Positions 43,661 through 53,679 of a stretch of DNA of 64,000 nt are shown piece by piece. The stretch comes from an uncultured Caryophanales bacterium (GTDB lineage Bacteria > Bacillota_I > Bacilli_A > RF39 > UBA660): contig CAJLIR010000001.1 in assembly GCA_905206805.1 (NCBI GenBank), forward strand, positions 62,001-126,000. The letters are read 5' to 3'. The notes beneath the pieces are model-generated. The model had not been told where the DNA came from and did not search any database. It saw only the letters and a list, made by a program, of their open reading frames with translations. Positions within the stretch are counted from its first letter, which is position 1; each line of letters opens with the position of its first letter. The position numbers were made by a program, and so were the translations under genes.

Positions 43661-44908
43661 TTATTCACCAAAAAAGTAACCAAAAACCTTACTCAACATA
43701 GAGTCATTTGAATTACTAGTAACACTCTTTCGATTAGAACCCAATTCTTCTATTTCATCTTTTTTAAACATTGTATAACTACTTCCATTTAATCTTAGCT
43801 TGCTAACAAAATAAAGAATATTGCCAATTGCAGAAGAATATTTATTATTTCTAACTCCAATCAACTTTACATTACCAACAATAGCATTTTTACCAAGGAT
43901 CTCTGATGCAATATAATTAAAATGAGTCATATTGCTAGTTCCTCCAGTTAATATTATATAATCTAATTTTCGATTAGTCAAAGTAGATATTTCACTTTTA
44001 ACAGAATTTAATATCTGTTCTAGTCTTGCGTATACAACCTCAGAAACTTCATATTGATTTACTTTTTTTGAAGCTCCAGAATTTGTTGTAATCATACATA
44101 CATCATTAACACTAGCATTTTTCTTATGTGCTAAAGCAAATTTTTCTTTTAGTTCTATAGCTTCTTCTAGAGAAACTTTATAAATATATGAAATATCACT
44201 ATCTATATTTCTTCCACCATTTTGTAAAATAGAACTTTTTACAATAACACCTTTATTAAATAAAGAGATATTAGTAGTTTCAGCACCAATATTAACAACA
44301 GAACCAACCATCTGTTCCATTCCTTCGCTTTTTAATGAATAAAAGTCACCAATTCCATTAATAGAAACATCGTCAACTTCTATGCCAACACTATCAAATA
44401 AATTTAGTACAGAATATAAATTTTTTTTAGGCGTTGTTACCATAATTCCACGCATAGACAAAACTTCACCTTGTAACCCTTTTGGATCAAAAGTGTTCTC
44501 TCCTCCATCAACAGAAAAGTCAATAGGAATTGTTGTAATTATTGATTTTCCTGATATATCATGATTTGCAATGGCGCTTTCAATAACTGAATCAATATCC
44601 TTGCCAACTACTGTATGATCACTTGATAATATATTAATACTACCCTTAATCATAACATACTCTGCAAAATAAGAAGGAACTGACACAATAGCGTGTTCAA
44701 TATTAGTACCTAACATATCTTTTATTTTTGAAACTGCTAATTTTAAAGAATTTTGTGCATCCTCAAAACTAGTTATTAATCCCTTTTTTATTCCTTTTGA
44801 TTTAACAGAAGATGCTGCAAGCAAATTTAGTTTATTATTTAATAACTCACATACGACTACTTTGATTGTATCCGAACCAATATCAACACTAGTGTAAATA
44901 TTCTTCAC
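43661..44908 (-). CDS. ftsA: Cell division protein FtsA
   Basis: This 415-residue actin-like membrane tether for FtsZ has SVDIGSDTIKVVVCE, the SHS2 domain, GSVVNIGAETTNIS and LTGGTSNM, and a C-terminal amphipathic helix (SMLSKVFGYFF) for membrane binding. The GTG start follows AGGAG. It has its own promoter, with the divIB terminator just upstream, and is co-transcribed with ftsZ. Confidence 0.96.
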   Translation of the reverse strand: MKNIYTSVDIGSDTIKVVVCELLNNKLNLLAASSVKSKGIKKGLITSFEDAQNSLKLAVSKIKDMLGTNIEHAIVSVPSYFAEYVMIKGSINILSSDHTVVGKDIDSVIESAIANHDISGKSIITTIPIDFSVDGGENTFDPKGLQGEVLSMRGIMVTTPKKNLYSVLNLFDSVGIEVDDVSINGIGDFYSLKSEGMEQMVGSVVNIGAETTNISLFNKGVIVKSSILQNGGRNIDSDISYIYKVSLEEAIELKEKFALAHKKNASVNDVCMITTNSGASKKVNQYEVSEVVYARLEQILNSVKSEISTLTNRKLDYIILTGGTSNMTHFNYIASEILGKNAIVGNVKLIGVRNNKYSSAIGNILYFVSKLRLNGSSYTMFKKDEIEELGSNRKSVTSNSNDSMLSKVFGYFFGE

Positions 44909-44935
44909 AACATCATCTCCTATAATCTAAAAATA

Positions 44936-44964
44936 ATTATACTATATATTTTGAAAAAAGTAAA
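44936..44964 (-). promoter_or_regulatory. Promoter of ftsA-ftsZ
   Basis: TTTACT (44959-44964), a 17-base spacer and TATAAT (44936-44941) on the minus strand, within an A/T-rich repeat region (AAAAGTAAAAG units). Confidence 0.7.
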
Positions 44965-44973
44965 AGAAAAAAG

Positions 44974-44999
44974 TAAAAAAAGTTCTAAAATGAACTAAT
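44974..44999 (-). terminator. Terminator of divIB
   Basis: AGTTC and GAACT pair around ATTTTA and are followed by T7. It overlaps the stop of the gene ending at 44995, partly insulating ftsA-ftsZ. Confidence 0.7.
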
Positions 45000-45681
45000 T
45001 TTCCTTAATTTCAAAATAATTACCAGAGTCTAAATATATAATTCCTTTTTTATTACCAAAATTTTTAACAATTTCGATATACTTGTTTAAATTCAAAAAC
45101 TTATATAAATTTATATATACATAATTACCATCGTTCATATAAAGTAAAAATCTCTCATCATCATAATCACTTGGATCATATTTAATTTCCGAAATTCTAC
45201 TTAAAATATTTTTATCTAAATTTCCCATTTTTTCTACAAATTCCTGATATTTTAAATTAGGAATATAATTTATAACAATCGGAACAGTATCATTTGAATC
45301 AATTTTTTCACCATCTAATAAAACTGTTTGGTTATCAGTTTTATAAAAAAATAACGGATAATTTTCTACTACTTCTATATATACTTGAGTTAAAAATTTT
45401 TTTCTAACTTTAACATCTTTTATATAAGAGCTTTCTTTTAAATTCGAAGAAATTTTAGAACAACTATAATTTAATGTTTTAGGGTAATTACTAATACCAG
45501 CTAAATCAATAATAAATTGATCACTTAAATATTCATTATTTTTAATATATATATTAGTAATCTTTAAATTTAAAATATATATTACGCTTAAAACAATTAT
45601 GCATATTAAAAAAATAAATAAAAAAAGTCGATTATATCTTATTTTTATTTTTTTAGTTTGTTTCTTTTTCTTTTTTTTCAT
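44995..45681 (-). CDS. divIB: Cell division protein DivIB/FtsQ
   Basis: The 228-residue protein has a very basic cytosolic tail (KKKKKKQTKKIKIRYNR), one membrane helix, a POTRA-like domain (NIYIKNNEYLSDQFIIDLAGI...IKDVKVRKKFLTQVYIEVVENYPL) and the beta domain of FtsQ/DivIB. It stabilises the divisome with FtsL/DivIC. Position just upstream of ftsA, below murB, is the Firmicute order apart from the large orphan inserted between. Confidence 0.9.
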   Translation of the reverse strand: MKKKKKKQTKKIKIRYNRLFLFIFLICIIVLSVIYILNLKITNIYIKNNEYLSDQFIIDLAGISNYPKTLNYSCSKISSNLKESSYIKDVKVRKKFLTQVYIEVVENYPLFFYKTDNQTVLLDGEKIDSNDTVPIVINYIPNLKYQEFVEKMGNLDKNILSRISEIKYDPSDYDDERFLLYMNDGNYVYINLYKFLNLNKYIEIVKNFGNKKGIIYLDSGNYFEIKEN

Positions 45682-45800
45682 TGAATCACATCCAATTATA
45701 TTTTCTTACTATAATAAGTTTACCACAAAATTCTGAAATTCAAAAATATTTTTTACAAAATAAAAAGAAAATAATAATTTATTCCCTTTCCGTAATTAGT

Positions 45801-48800
45801 TTATTTTTTTATAAGTTTTTTTATATCATCATCAGGATTTATATTTTGATTATCAAATTCTTTTATTTGTTCATTTTCTAATATACATTCAATAGATTTT
45901 TTTGTTTCATCGCTTAATCCTAATACTGCATTTTTTGATAAATTTCCACTAAAATCTTTTTGATTTAATAATTGATTATTATTACTAACCATATTATCCA
46001 ATAAATCACTTATTTTCTTTAATGATTCAAGACTTTCTTTTTCACTTATAATTCCATCTTTAATAGATAACTCAATATATAAATTTGGAATTATAGTGTT
46101 TTTATATGTAGAAATTTTACTTAATGTAATAGCGTGTGTTCTTAATAGCAAATTAATTTTTTGATACTGTTCAGTAGATAAAATTAATGCCTTTTTAAAA
46201 TCAAGTAATTTATCATTACTAATTTGTTCAATTATTTCTGTATCAATATTTTCAAAATGATTTTTCTTACTATGAAAATTATTTGTAACGTTTTCTAACT
46301 CTAAAATATAATTATTAAGTCTATATATGTATATTGCTATTAATTTTTTTAAATATTCAAAATGTTCAATTTGTTTATACAAATTGTCTTCTTTTTCTTC
46401 TAAAAACTTATTCAAATTATTTAATGTAGTCTTATTTTGTTCTATTTTTTCTGTTCCACTTATTTTTTTTCTAAAAAATAGCTTTTTTTCAGGCTTAATA
46501 TTAATTTTATCTAGTTCCTGTTGAATATTACAAATAACACTATTTTCATCAGAATCCATTAAAGCTATTTTTAAATATTCATCCGCTATTACAAATGAAT
46601 GTTCAGATAAATCTTTACCAAATGATGATATTGCAGGAATATTAAATTCTAATTTGTTTATTGGGAGGTTATTAAAATATCTTATTTGTTCGTCTTGAGT
46701 CATAGGAACTATTACCTCTTTTCCAGACTCCATTTCTTCTTCAACTATATTAGGACTTTGATTAAGCCATTTTATATAATCAACAAACTTATTATGTTGC
46801 TCTGAACCCAAGGATAACTTACCGAATAAAAACATCAAAATATTATCAAAAGTAAAAGCTGAATTATAAAATTGTGAAAATTTTTCATCAATTATATGAT
46901 AATTTACTTCTTTATTTTTATAATTATCAAATTTTTCATTAGAAATATTAAGGTATTTCAAATAGCTTTCTAAATTAATTTTTCTATTTTTGAGTAAAGA
47001 AATTCTTAAATTAGAAGGATCTCCTTTGATAAAACATGCTAATAATTGTGAAGAGTCTTCAATATTATTTATATTATTATTTTCGCTACCAATTTCTTTC
47101 AAAATTTGATATATTTTGGATAAATCTTCATAATAATCTGTAAGAGAATTATAACGTATTTTATTTTTTACTTTTTCTATAAATTTTTCTTCTTTAAAAT
47201 TAATAAAATATTCATCATAATTTTTAAGCTTTGATTTATCAAATTCTATATCAAATAAAAATTTATTTAAAGTTGTACTAGTAGAAAAACTACAACCAAA
47301 TATATTAGTAAATATATCTTTTATTTCAATATTCTTCTTTTCCTTATTTTTATTATTACCACCAAATACATATTTACCAAAATTATTATAAATAAAATCT
47401 ATATTATATTCAATAGAATCGACGATGCCAAATTCGTGCAATATTTTATCAAACTCAGGATATTTTTTAATATCAATATTTTTATACATATTATCTAATG
47501 ACTTTATTGTTAATTCATCATATTTTTCATTCAATCGATATTCACCTATAAGTGTCAAAAATAAAGAAATTTGAATCAAATCATCATCTGTAAAAAAATA
47601 TATATTTTCCTTGTATTCTGAAATAAACTGATGTATTTTTTCAGCTTCTTTTATATATTCTATAGTTTCCTTTGGCATATCACCAAAAAATTTTTGCTCT
47701 AATTCATATTTACGTAATTCTTCTTTATGACAATTATATGACTCAATTGTATGCACTAAATTAGATTTTAAATTCATATTTGGATTAATTTGATTTATTA
47801 GGTTATAAATACATTCAGAATTTAAAATTCGACCTAAAATATTATTTATAGTTACCTTTTCTTTATCCAATTCTGTAGCAAAAATAAGTTGTTTATTATT
47901 TTTAGGATCTATAGTTAGATTTCCTTTATCTATTTTTGTAGCAAAAATAATTTCTTTATATATTTTTAATATATCTAAACTAGGATTTATAGTTTCAATT
48001 TGTTTTTTTGTTATTTTTATTTCTAAACAATTTATTAATTTTTCATAAGAAATACCATTATTTTTAAAATAATCAACATAACTATTATTAAAAAAATAAC
48101 TGCTTATAAAAATTGAGAGAATCATAAAATCGTTTTCATTTTTTATTATATTATTTCTATAAATTTCATTATTTTTTATTACAGTGTAAGTTTTATAAAC
48201 AAATTCCAAAAATTTAACTACATCACTATGAATATTCCCATAAAATTCTTGTTTCTCTTGTTTTTCTTTTAAAATTAAATAATTTTTTTCAAAAAGTTTT
48301 ACTTTATCTGGAAAATCAAAGAAATCATCACTTGATAAATTTAGTTTATAAAGAACAGCATCTACTACTCTACTATTAGTAAAATTAGAATCAAAAATAT
48401 TAGAAATTACATTTTCAATTGCCAGTTTAGTTCTTTCAATATTCTCATTTTTTCCTCCAAATACAAAATCATTAAAATAAGCTTTTAAGAGTGCAACATA
48501 AGAAGACGGTACATCAAATTTAAAGTCCTTATAATAATTCATATTAAATGTTTCATTTATAATGCTTTGATCAATACCTATAGATTTTAAATATGATGAT
48601 ACCACATTATCCATCAAACTAATAGAAATTAACATTGACGCAACACAGGCATCAGAATTTGTTGAAATCAATTTATTGTCATAACCTATGGAATGATTAC
48701 AAAAATATTCAAATATTTCCGCAGATTTTCTCAAAAAAACTATTAATTCGTATGATAAATTTTTGAAAAATTCAATTTCAACGTTTTTTTCTATTATATG

Positions 48801-49262
48801 TTCACTACTCATTAGCTCTAAATTATTTTTAGCCAAATATACATATTTTTCTGCTTTCATTTTAAACGGTTCACTATAACTTATATCATATAAAAAATCC
48901 TGATCATAATAATCAATATTATAACGTAAATAATTTAAAATGATTCGTTCTGGTGTTAAATATACATATCTTTCCAAATTAGGATAATCGCATAATATAT
49001 CTGATAGTTCACTAAAATTATCTTCAAAAACCTCTTCTAATGATTCAATATTTTTTACATTGCCATTAATAGCAAATATATTTTTATATTTTGCACTTAA
49101 TAAAAGAACGAAAATTTGAGTTTCATATTTTTCATTTTTAAATTTGGTTTTACTAATGTTCTTATCAATGATATACCATTTATATAGTTTTAAAAAATTA
49201 TCTACATACTCTTTTGTATCAATTGGTACATAAGATATAAATTTTTGATAACTCATATCCAT
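45801..49262 (-). CDS. Giant orphan protein with internal repeats and TelA-like C-terminus
   Basis: This 1153-residue cytoplasmic protein has no signal or membrane helix. Residues about 260-850 hold three or four diverged modules of about 180 residues, each with an FGGxN...IxxNIF (or LGRIL) segment followed by FYGNIHSDVVKFLEFV, FFGDMPKETIEYIKEA or YNSLTDYYEDLSKIY. The last 300 residues form a long helical coil (KLFFRKKISGTEKIEQ...ALILSTEQYQKINLLLRTHAITLSKISTYKNTIIPNLYIELS) that recalls TelA/YaaN toxic-anion-resistance proteins; this likeness is a tentative family call. The ATG follows AAAGGGGG. It lies between murB and divIB, inside the division/cell-wall cluster. Confidence 0.6.
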   Translation of the reverse strand: MDMSYQKFISYVPIDTKEYVDNFLKLYKWYIIDKNISKTKFKNEKYETQIFVLLLSAKYKNIFAINGNVKNIESLEEVFEDNFSELSDILCDYPNLERYVYLTPERIILNYLRYNIDYYDQDFLYDISYSEPFKMKAEKYVYLAKNNLELMSSEHIIEKNVEIEFFKNLSYELIVFLRKSAEIFEYFCNHSIGYDNKLISTNSDACVASMLISISLMDNVVSSYLKSIGIDQSIINETFNMNYYKDFKFDVPSSYVALLKAYFNDFVFGGKNENIERTKLAIENVISNIFDSNFTNSRVVDAVLYKLNLSSDDFFDFPDKVKLFEKNYLILKEKQEKQEFYGNIHSDVVKFLEFVYKTYTVIKNNEIYRNNIIKNENDFMILSIFISSYFFNNSYVDYFKNNGISYEKLINCLEIKITKKQIETINPSLDILKIYKEIIFATKIDKGNLTIDPKNNKQLIFATELDKEKVTINNILGRILNSECIYNLINQINPNMNLKSNLVHTIESYNCHKEELRKYELEQKFFGDMPKETIEYIKEAEKIHQFISEYKENIYFFTDDDLIQISLFLTLIGEYRLNEKYDELTIKSLDNMYKNIDIKKYPEFDKILHEFGIVDSIEYNIDFIYNNFGKYVFGGNNKNKEKKNIEIKDIFTNIFGCSFSTSTTLNKFLFDIEFDKSKLKNYDEYFINFKEEKFIEKVKNKIRYNSLTDYYEDLSKIYQILKEIGSENNNINNIEDSSQLLACFIKGDPSNLRISLLKNRKINLESYLKYLNISNEKFDNYKNKEVNYHIIDEKFSQFYNSAFTFDNILMFLFGKLSLGSEQHNKFVDYIKWLNQSPNIVEEEMESGKEVIVPMTQDEQIRYFNNLPINKLEFNIPAISSFGKDLSEHSFVIADEYLKIALMDSDENSVICNIQQELDKINIKPEKKLFFRKKISGTEKIEQNKTTLNNLNKFLEEKEDNLYKQIEHFEYLKKLIAIYIYRLNNYILELENVTNNFHSKKNHFENIDTEIIEQISNDKLLDFKKALILSTEQYQKINLLLRTHAITLSKISTYKNTIIPNLYIELSIKDGIISEKESLESLKKISDLLDNMVSNNNQLLNQKDFSGNLSKNAVLGLSDETKKSIECILENEQIKEFDNQNINPDDDIKKLIKK

Positions 49263-49316
49263 TTAAAATCCCCCTTTTTTGGGTGCTATTATAACACTAT
49301 ATATAATTTAATGCAA

Positions 49317-49342
49317 GAAAAAAACGATAAAAATCGTTTACT
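49317..49342 (-). terminator. Terminator of murG-murB
   Basis: AAACGAT and ATCGTTT pair around TTTT and are followed by TTTTTTC on the minus strand, overlapping the murB stop. It separates murB from the giant orphan gene. Confidence 0.75.
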
Positions 49343-50225
49343 CTACAAATTCTTGTTCAATTTTTAAATCTATGTTATATTTGCCTTTTACTGATTCTTT
49401 AGTTTTTAAAATAAGATTCTTTATATCAATTCCACTTGCATTTCCAACATTTATAACAAAATTAGCGTGTTTTTCACTTATTTTAGCATCACCAACATTT
49501 TTTCCCTTTAAATTTAAGTCTTCAATTAATTTTCCTGCAAAAATTTCTTTACTAGGGTTTCTAAATACACTTCCAGCACTTGGATATTCAAGAGGTTGAG
49601 AATTTATCCTTCTTTCTCTTCTATTATTAATTAAATCCATAATTGAAGTTATATCGCCTTTTTTTAATTCAAAATTTGCTTCTAAACAAATATAATTTTT
49701 ATTTTCTTGTAATAATGAATGTCTATACGAAAAATCAAGTTGATTTTGGTTTAATTCTTTTAATTCGTAATTTTCATCCATTACAATAACATTTTTTAAA
49801 ATACAAGATATATCACTATTATAAGCACCTGCATTCATTAGTATTGCGCCACCAACTGTTGCTGGAATACCAGTTGCAAATTCTAACCCAGATAATCCTA
49901 ATTTCGATGCCTTAAGTGCTAATTTCATTAAATTAACACCTGCTTGTGCTTTTATATAATTTTCATTAATTTCAAGTTTGTTAAAATTCTTTAAGTTAAT
50001 AAAAACCATATCATAATAATCTTTTACAAATACCAAATTTGAACCATTACCTATTATTTTAGTTTTTAAATTATTTTCTGAAGCAATTTTTAAAGTATTT
50101 TTTAACTCATTTATATCATTAGGAAATATCAAAAATTTAACACTTGAGTCTACATTATATGTGTTATATTTTTTTAGTGATGGCATATATAATACTTCAC
50201 CACAATTTATAAATTTATTCTCCAT
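49338..50225 (-). CDS. murB: UDP-N-acetylenolpyruvoylglucosamine reductase MurB
   Basis: MurB makes UDP-MurNAc for peptidoglycan. The 295-residue flavoenzyme has the FAD-binding part (KTKIIGNGSNLVF, GLEFATGIPATVGGAILMNAGAYNSDI) and the C-terminal catalytic part with YPSAGSVFRNPS and EKHANFVIN. This is the short type IIb form of Firmicutes. Its ATG overlaps the murG stop (TAATG), so it is coupled. Confidence 0.95.
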   Translation of the reverse strand: MENKFINCGEVLYMPSLKKYNTYNVDSSVKFLIFPNDINELKNTLKIASENNLKTKIIGNGSNLVFVKDYYDMVFINLKNFNKLEINENYIKAQAGVNLMKLALKASKLGLSGLEFATGIPATVGGAILMNAGAYNSDISCILKNVIVMDENYELKELNQNQLDFSYRHSLLQENKNYICLEANFELKKGDITSIMDLINNRRERRINSQPLEYPSAGSVFRNPSKEIFAGKLIEDLNLKGKNVGDAKISEKHANFVINVGNASGIDIKNLILKTKESVKGKYNIDLKIEQEFVE

Positions 50226-51307
50226 TATTTTTTATCTACCATTTCTTTTAAAATATTATAAATTTTTTGGGCACTATTTGGAATATATAACTCTTTTAAA
50301 TTCTTTTTCATTTCATTTAATTTCTCTTGATTATTAATTAAAGAATCTATTTTTCTAACTAAAATATCGCCCTTTAAATCTCTTTCTTCTAACATTATAG
50401 CTGCATTACGTTCTGTTAGATCCAAAGCATTTTTATATTGATGATTATTTGCAACATATGGACTTGGTATTAAAATTGATGGTTTTGAAAGTGCAATAAT
50501 TTCGCTTAAAGTAGAAGCACCACACCTACTAACTACCAAATCAGCAGCTTTCATTGCTCGCGCTTGATTATCAATATAAGGTAGTACTTTAACATTTTTA
50601 GGAAATTTATTATTTTTAACTAAGTCAAACGAATTTTTACCCGTAACAAACATTACTTCATATGGTTTATTGTTGAACATATAAATTGATTTTACTAAAA
50701 ATTCAGTAACTTTTTCACTACCCAATGACCCCATTACAATATAAACTAATTTTTTTGAATCCGTTAAACCAAAATCTGATTTTTTAATAATTTCACTATT
50801 TACAGCACTTTCACTACAAGGATTACCTGTAAATATAGCTTTACCAGGTTTAAAATAATCAAGAGTTGATTTGAACGATACACCGATTTTGTTACAATTT
50901 CTACTTAAAAATTTATTACATTTTCCAGGAATACTATTTTGTTCATGAATAAATGTTTTATAACCTAATTTTTGTGCAGCATAAACAACAGGTCCAGTTA
51001 CGTATCCTCCAACCCCAATAACAACATCAGGATTAAAATCTTTTATTATTTTTTTACATTTTTCATAAGAGGATAAGAAACACTTTACTGTCTTTATATT
51101 TTTAAAAGGATTTTTTCCTTGAAACCCATATATTTCAATACTTTTATATGGAATATTATTTGCGGGAACTATTTCATTTTCCATTCTATTATGTGTTCCA
51201 ATATACAATATAGAACTATCTGGTTCCATTTTTTTTATACAATTTATAATTGCTAGTGCAGGATATATATGTCCTCCAGTTCCACCAGCACTTACTATAA
51301 CTTTCAT
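50225..51307 (-). CDS. murG: UDP-GlcNAc:lipid I GlcNAc transferase MurG
   Basis: This 360-residue GT28 enzyme makes lipid II. The N-terminal domain has SAGGTGGHIYPALAI and VIGVGGYVTGPVVYAA, and the C-terminal domain has the donor-binding CGASTLSEI. It is followed by murB in a one-base overlap, as in the Firmicute mur/div cluster. The preceding gene encodes a DUF368 lipid-carrier translocase. Confidence 0.96.
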   Translation of the reverse strand: MKVIVSAGGTGGHIYPALAIINCIKKMEPDSSILYIGTHNRMENEIVPANNIPYKSIEIYGFQGKNPFKNIKTVKCFLSSYEKCKKIIKDFNPDVVIGVGGYVTGPVVYAAQKLGYKTFIHEQNSIPGKCNKFLSRNCNKIGVSFKSTLDYFKPGKAIFTGNPCSESAVNSEIIKKSDFGLTDSKKLVYIVMGSLGSEKVTEFLVKSIYMFNNKPYEVMFVTGKNSFDLVKNNKFPKNVKVLPYIDNQARAMKAADLVVSRCGASTLSEIIALSKPSILIPSPYVANNHQYKNALDLTERNAAIMLEERDLKGDILVRKIDSLINNQEKLNEMKKNLKELYIPNSAQKIYNILKEMVDKK

Positions 51308-51365
51308 TCTATCACCTACTAATATAAGTATATCATATATATTTTTATTTTAGAATATTACCTTT

Positions 51366-51397
51366 ATATAAAAAATAAGATTTATTTAAAAATCTTA
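51366..51397 (-). terminator. Terminator of the DUF368 gene
   Basis: An 11-bp stem (AAATAAGATTT/AAATCTTATTT) with a six-base loop and T-rich tail overlaps the stop at 51395. Confidence 0.75.
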
Positions 51398-52240
51398 TTT
51401 ATCACCTAGTTTATACGCTACTACAAATCCTAATATGAAAAGTATTATACCAATTATTAATGAACCAAAAGAGAATACGAAATTAGCATTAATAACTAGA
51501 TTTTGATATATAATCGCAATTATAGATGCTACTATAAACCCCAATACTCCATAATATGTTTTTACTTCAAAATTTTTAAATAAAAATTCAAGTACTTTTG
51601 CTATTAAAAGAATACCAACTAACACACCTAATCCAAATAGAATTAAAATAGCTAAATTACTTCCTAAAGAAGAAAAATCAGTCAAATTTTTAACAATATT
51701 CAAAATAGGTTTATAATAACCAATTGTCATTAAAACTGCCGAACCACTTACACCTGGAATTACCATTGTTGCAGAGGCAACTACGCCTACTACAAAAAGT
51801 AATAAATAATCAATTATATTCATATTTTGAAAACTTACTTCTGTTTCACTATTTAAAAATAATAATAAAATTATAATACCAAAAGTTATTAAAAATATAA
51901 TAATATTGGAAATTGTTATTTTATGACCACTTACTTTTTTTATTAACATTGGTAATCCTCCTAAGATAGCACCAATAAAAAATAAAATTGTAGGTAAAAC
52001 ATAATTATCAAGACAAAAACTTATAAGATGGCTCGAAGTTAAAATTGCGATTACAGCACCTATTCCTATAGGTAAAATAAATTTTATATTCTCTTTTAAA
52101 TTTTTAAAGAAATGACTAATACATCCAATCAATTTCTCATATATTCCTAAAGTAAGAGCTAGTGTTCCACCACTTACACCTGGAATAATATTAGCAAGCC
52201 CAATAAAAAAACCTTTTATAGCTAAAATAATATTTTTCAT
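51395..52240 (-). CDS. DUF368 membrane protein, undecaprenyl-phosphate translocase (PopT-like)
   Basis: The 281-residue protein has about nine membrane helices and the two family signatures related by internal symmetry: GLANIIPGVSGGTLALTLGIYEKLI near the N-terminus and SATMVIPGVSGSAVLMTIGYYKPIL in the middle. DUF368 proteins were shown to recycle undecaprenyl phosphate across the membrane. Its position beside murG-murB fits supply of the lipid carrier for lipid II. Start at the ATG next to AGGTATATC is weakly supported. Confidence 0.85.
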   Translation of the reverse strand: MKNIILAIKGFFIGLANIIPGVSGGTLALTLGIYEKLIGCISHFFKNLKENIKFILPIGIGAVIAILTSSHLISFCLDNYVLPTILFFIGAILGGLPMLIKKVSGHKITISNIIIFLITFGIIILLLFLNSETEVSFQNMNIIDYLLLFVVGVVASATMVIPGVSGSAVLMTIGYYKPILNIVKNLTDFSSLGSNLAILILFGLGVLVGILLIAKVLEFLFKNFEVKTYYGVLGFIVASIIAIIYQNLVINANFVFSFGSLIIGIILFILGFVVAYKLGDK

Positions 52241-52312
52241 GATATACCTCTTTCTATACTAGAAAAATTATATCAAAAATCGCATTATATGTAAATAAAA
52301 TAATTTATTATT

Positions 52313-52543
52313 TTAAAGTTTGATTGTAACTAAAATTACATCTTCACCTATTTTTTCAATTTGTTCCCATTTAATTTCAAGTTCATTTTTGTTAGAAAAC
52401 ATTGAAACAAAAAATTTTGATTTTTCGACTATAAGACTCGTCATTCTACCATTATTTTCTATAGCAATATCAATAATATTTCCAACTTTTTTACCATCAG
52501 TAATATTTATAACATCTTTATTTTGTAATTCTGATAAACGCAT
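52313..52543 (-). CDS. YlmC/YmxH family PRC-barrel protein
   Basis: This 76-residue PRC-barrel protein begins MRLSELQNKDVINITDGKKVGNI and ends with a beta-strand EQIEKIGEDVILV. YlmC/YmxH proteins are small sporulation-associated proteins of unsettled role; in Bacillus ylmC follows sigG. Here it lies downstream of sigG with one glycosyltransferase gene between. AGGTGAT precedes the ATG. Confidence 0.85.
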   Translation of the reverse strand: MRLSELQNKDVINITDGKKVGNIIDIAIENNGRMTSLIVEKSKFFVSMFSNKNELEIKWEQIEKIGEDVILVTIKL

Positions 52544-52574
52544 AAAATCACCTAAAACATTATATTAAATTTAA

Positions 52575-52606
52575 TGGTTATTATGAAAAAAAGCAAATTT
52601 TCACTT
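52575..52606 (-). terminator. Terminator of the glycosyltransferase gene
   Basis: AAAAGCAA and TTGCTTTT pair around an AT-rich loop, with TTTTTTT following on the minus strand, overlapping the stop at 52601. Confidence 0.75.
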
Positions 52607-53602
52607 GCTTTTCAATACATCTTCATAAACTTTAATAAGTTCGGTTCCAACTTTTTTTACATCTCTGTTTAAAGCAACTTTATAAGCTTCTTCAGTCAAA
52701 TCTGGTAACTCATTATTAAGAATTTTTTTAATTTTAATTTCAAATTCATCAATATCTTTAGCTTTATATACATTTTTAGAATCGTTAAGCCATCCTTCAA
52801 AAACTGGAATATCTCTAATAAGTGCTTTCTGTTTACAAGCACAAGCTTCCATAATAGGAATTCCCTCTGTTTCTTCTAATGTTGGAAAGATATATAAATC
52901 TGCACCACTTAATGCACCTTTAATCATTTCTGGTTCTACATAGCCAGCAAATATTAAATTTGGTAGGTTTATAGTAACTGCTTTTCTAATTTTTTTTGGA
53001 ACTAACTTCAAGTCAGTATAGCCAAACCAAATAAACTTATATTGTGGTAATCTTTTTGCAAGTTCAACAAAATCAAGAATACCTTTTCTTTCTAAATAAA
53101 GACCTATACCCATTACAACTTTATCGGTTTCCTTAAAGTTATATTTTTTTCTAAATTGTTCACCTAATAATTCATCTTTCTTAAAAAAGTTTGTATCTAT
53201 TCCATTTGATATTGCACTTATATTTTTTAATCCATAACCTTCTAGTAATTTTTTTGAATAAGGTGTAGGAGTAATTATATGATCTCCTAATTTATAACAT
53301 TTACAAATCCACCATTTAAAGATAGGCGCAAGTTGATTAGAAAATTTAAAAGAATTTCTAAAATCCTCTTCCGTAGAATGTGCATGATATATAACTTTTT
53401 TATTTTTCTTCTTGGCTTTTTTTGCCATAAAATAAGATTTCAATCCATAAAAGTTTATGTGAATTATATCATAATCATCTTTTTCATTTCTAGTATAAGG
53501 AATATTGTTATCATCAAGTGCTTGCATTTGATGATTTATAGCTTTTCCAAGACCAGATTTTTTTATTTGATTTTCAAATTCAGTATATAATAAAACTTTC
53601 AT
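52601..53602 (-). CDS. GT4 glycosyltransferase, CpoA-like glycolipid galactosyltransferase
   Basis: The 333-residue GT-B enzyme has no membrane helix. Its N-terminus (MKVLLYTEFENQIKKSGLGKAINHQMQAL...DDYDIIHINFYGLKSY...HAHSTEEDFRNSF) closely resembles pneumococcal CpoA, a diglycosyl-diacylglycerol synthase, as I recall it. The C-terminal half has the GT4 E(x7)E region (EETEGIPIMEACAC). It probably adds a second sugar to a membrane glycolipid anchor. The exact sugar is not determined by sequence alone. GGTGAT precedes the ATG. Confidence 0.75.
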   Translation of the reverse strand: MKVLLYTEFENQIKKSGLGKAINHQMQALDDNNIPYTRNEKDDYDIIHINFYGLKSYFMAKKAKKKNKKVIYHAHSTEEDFRNSFKFSNQLAPIFKWWICKCYKLGDHIITPTPYSKKLLEGYGLKNISAISNGIDTNFFKKDELLGEQFRKKYNFKETDKVVMGIGLYLERKGILDFVELAKRLPQYKFIWFGYTDLKLVPKKIRKAVTINLPNLIFAGYVEPEMIKGALSGADLYIFPTLEETEGIPIMEACACKQKALIRDIPVFEGWLNDSKNVYKAKDIDEFEIKIKKILNNELPDLTEEAYKVALNRDVKKVGTELIKVYEDVLKSK

Positions 53603-53679
53603 TCTATCACCAGATACATTATAGCATTTATTAAATATAATGTAAATTGATAATATTTATGAAAGCTTTTAGTATTTTT

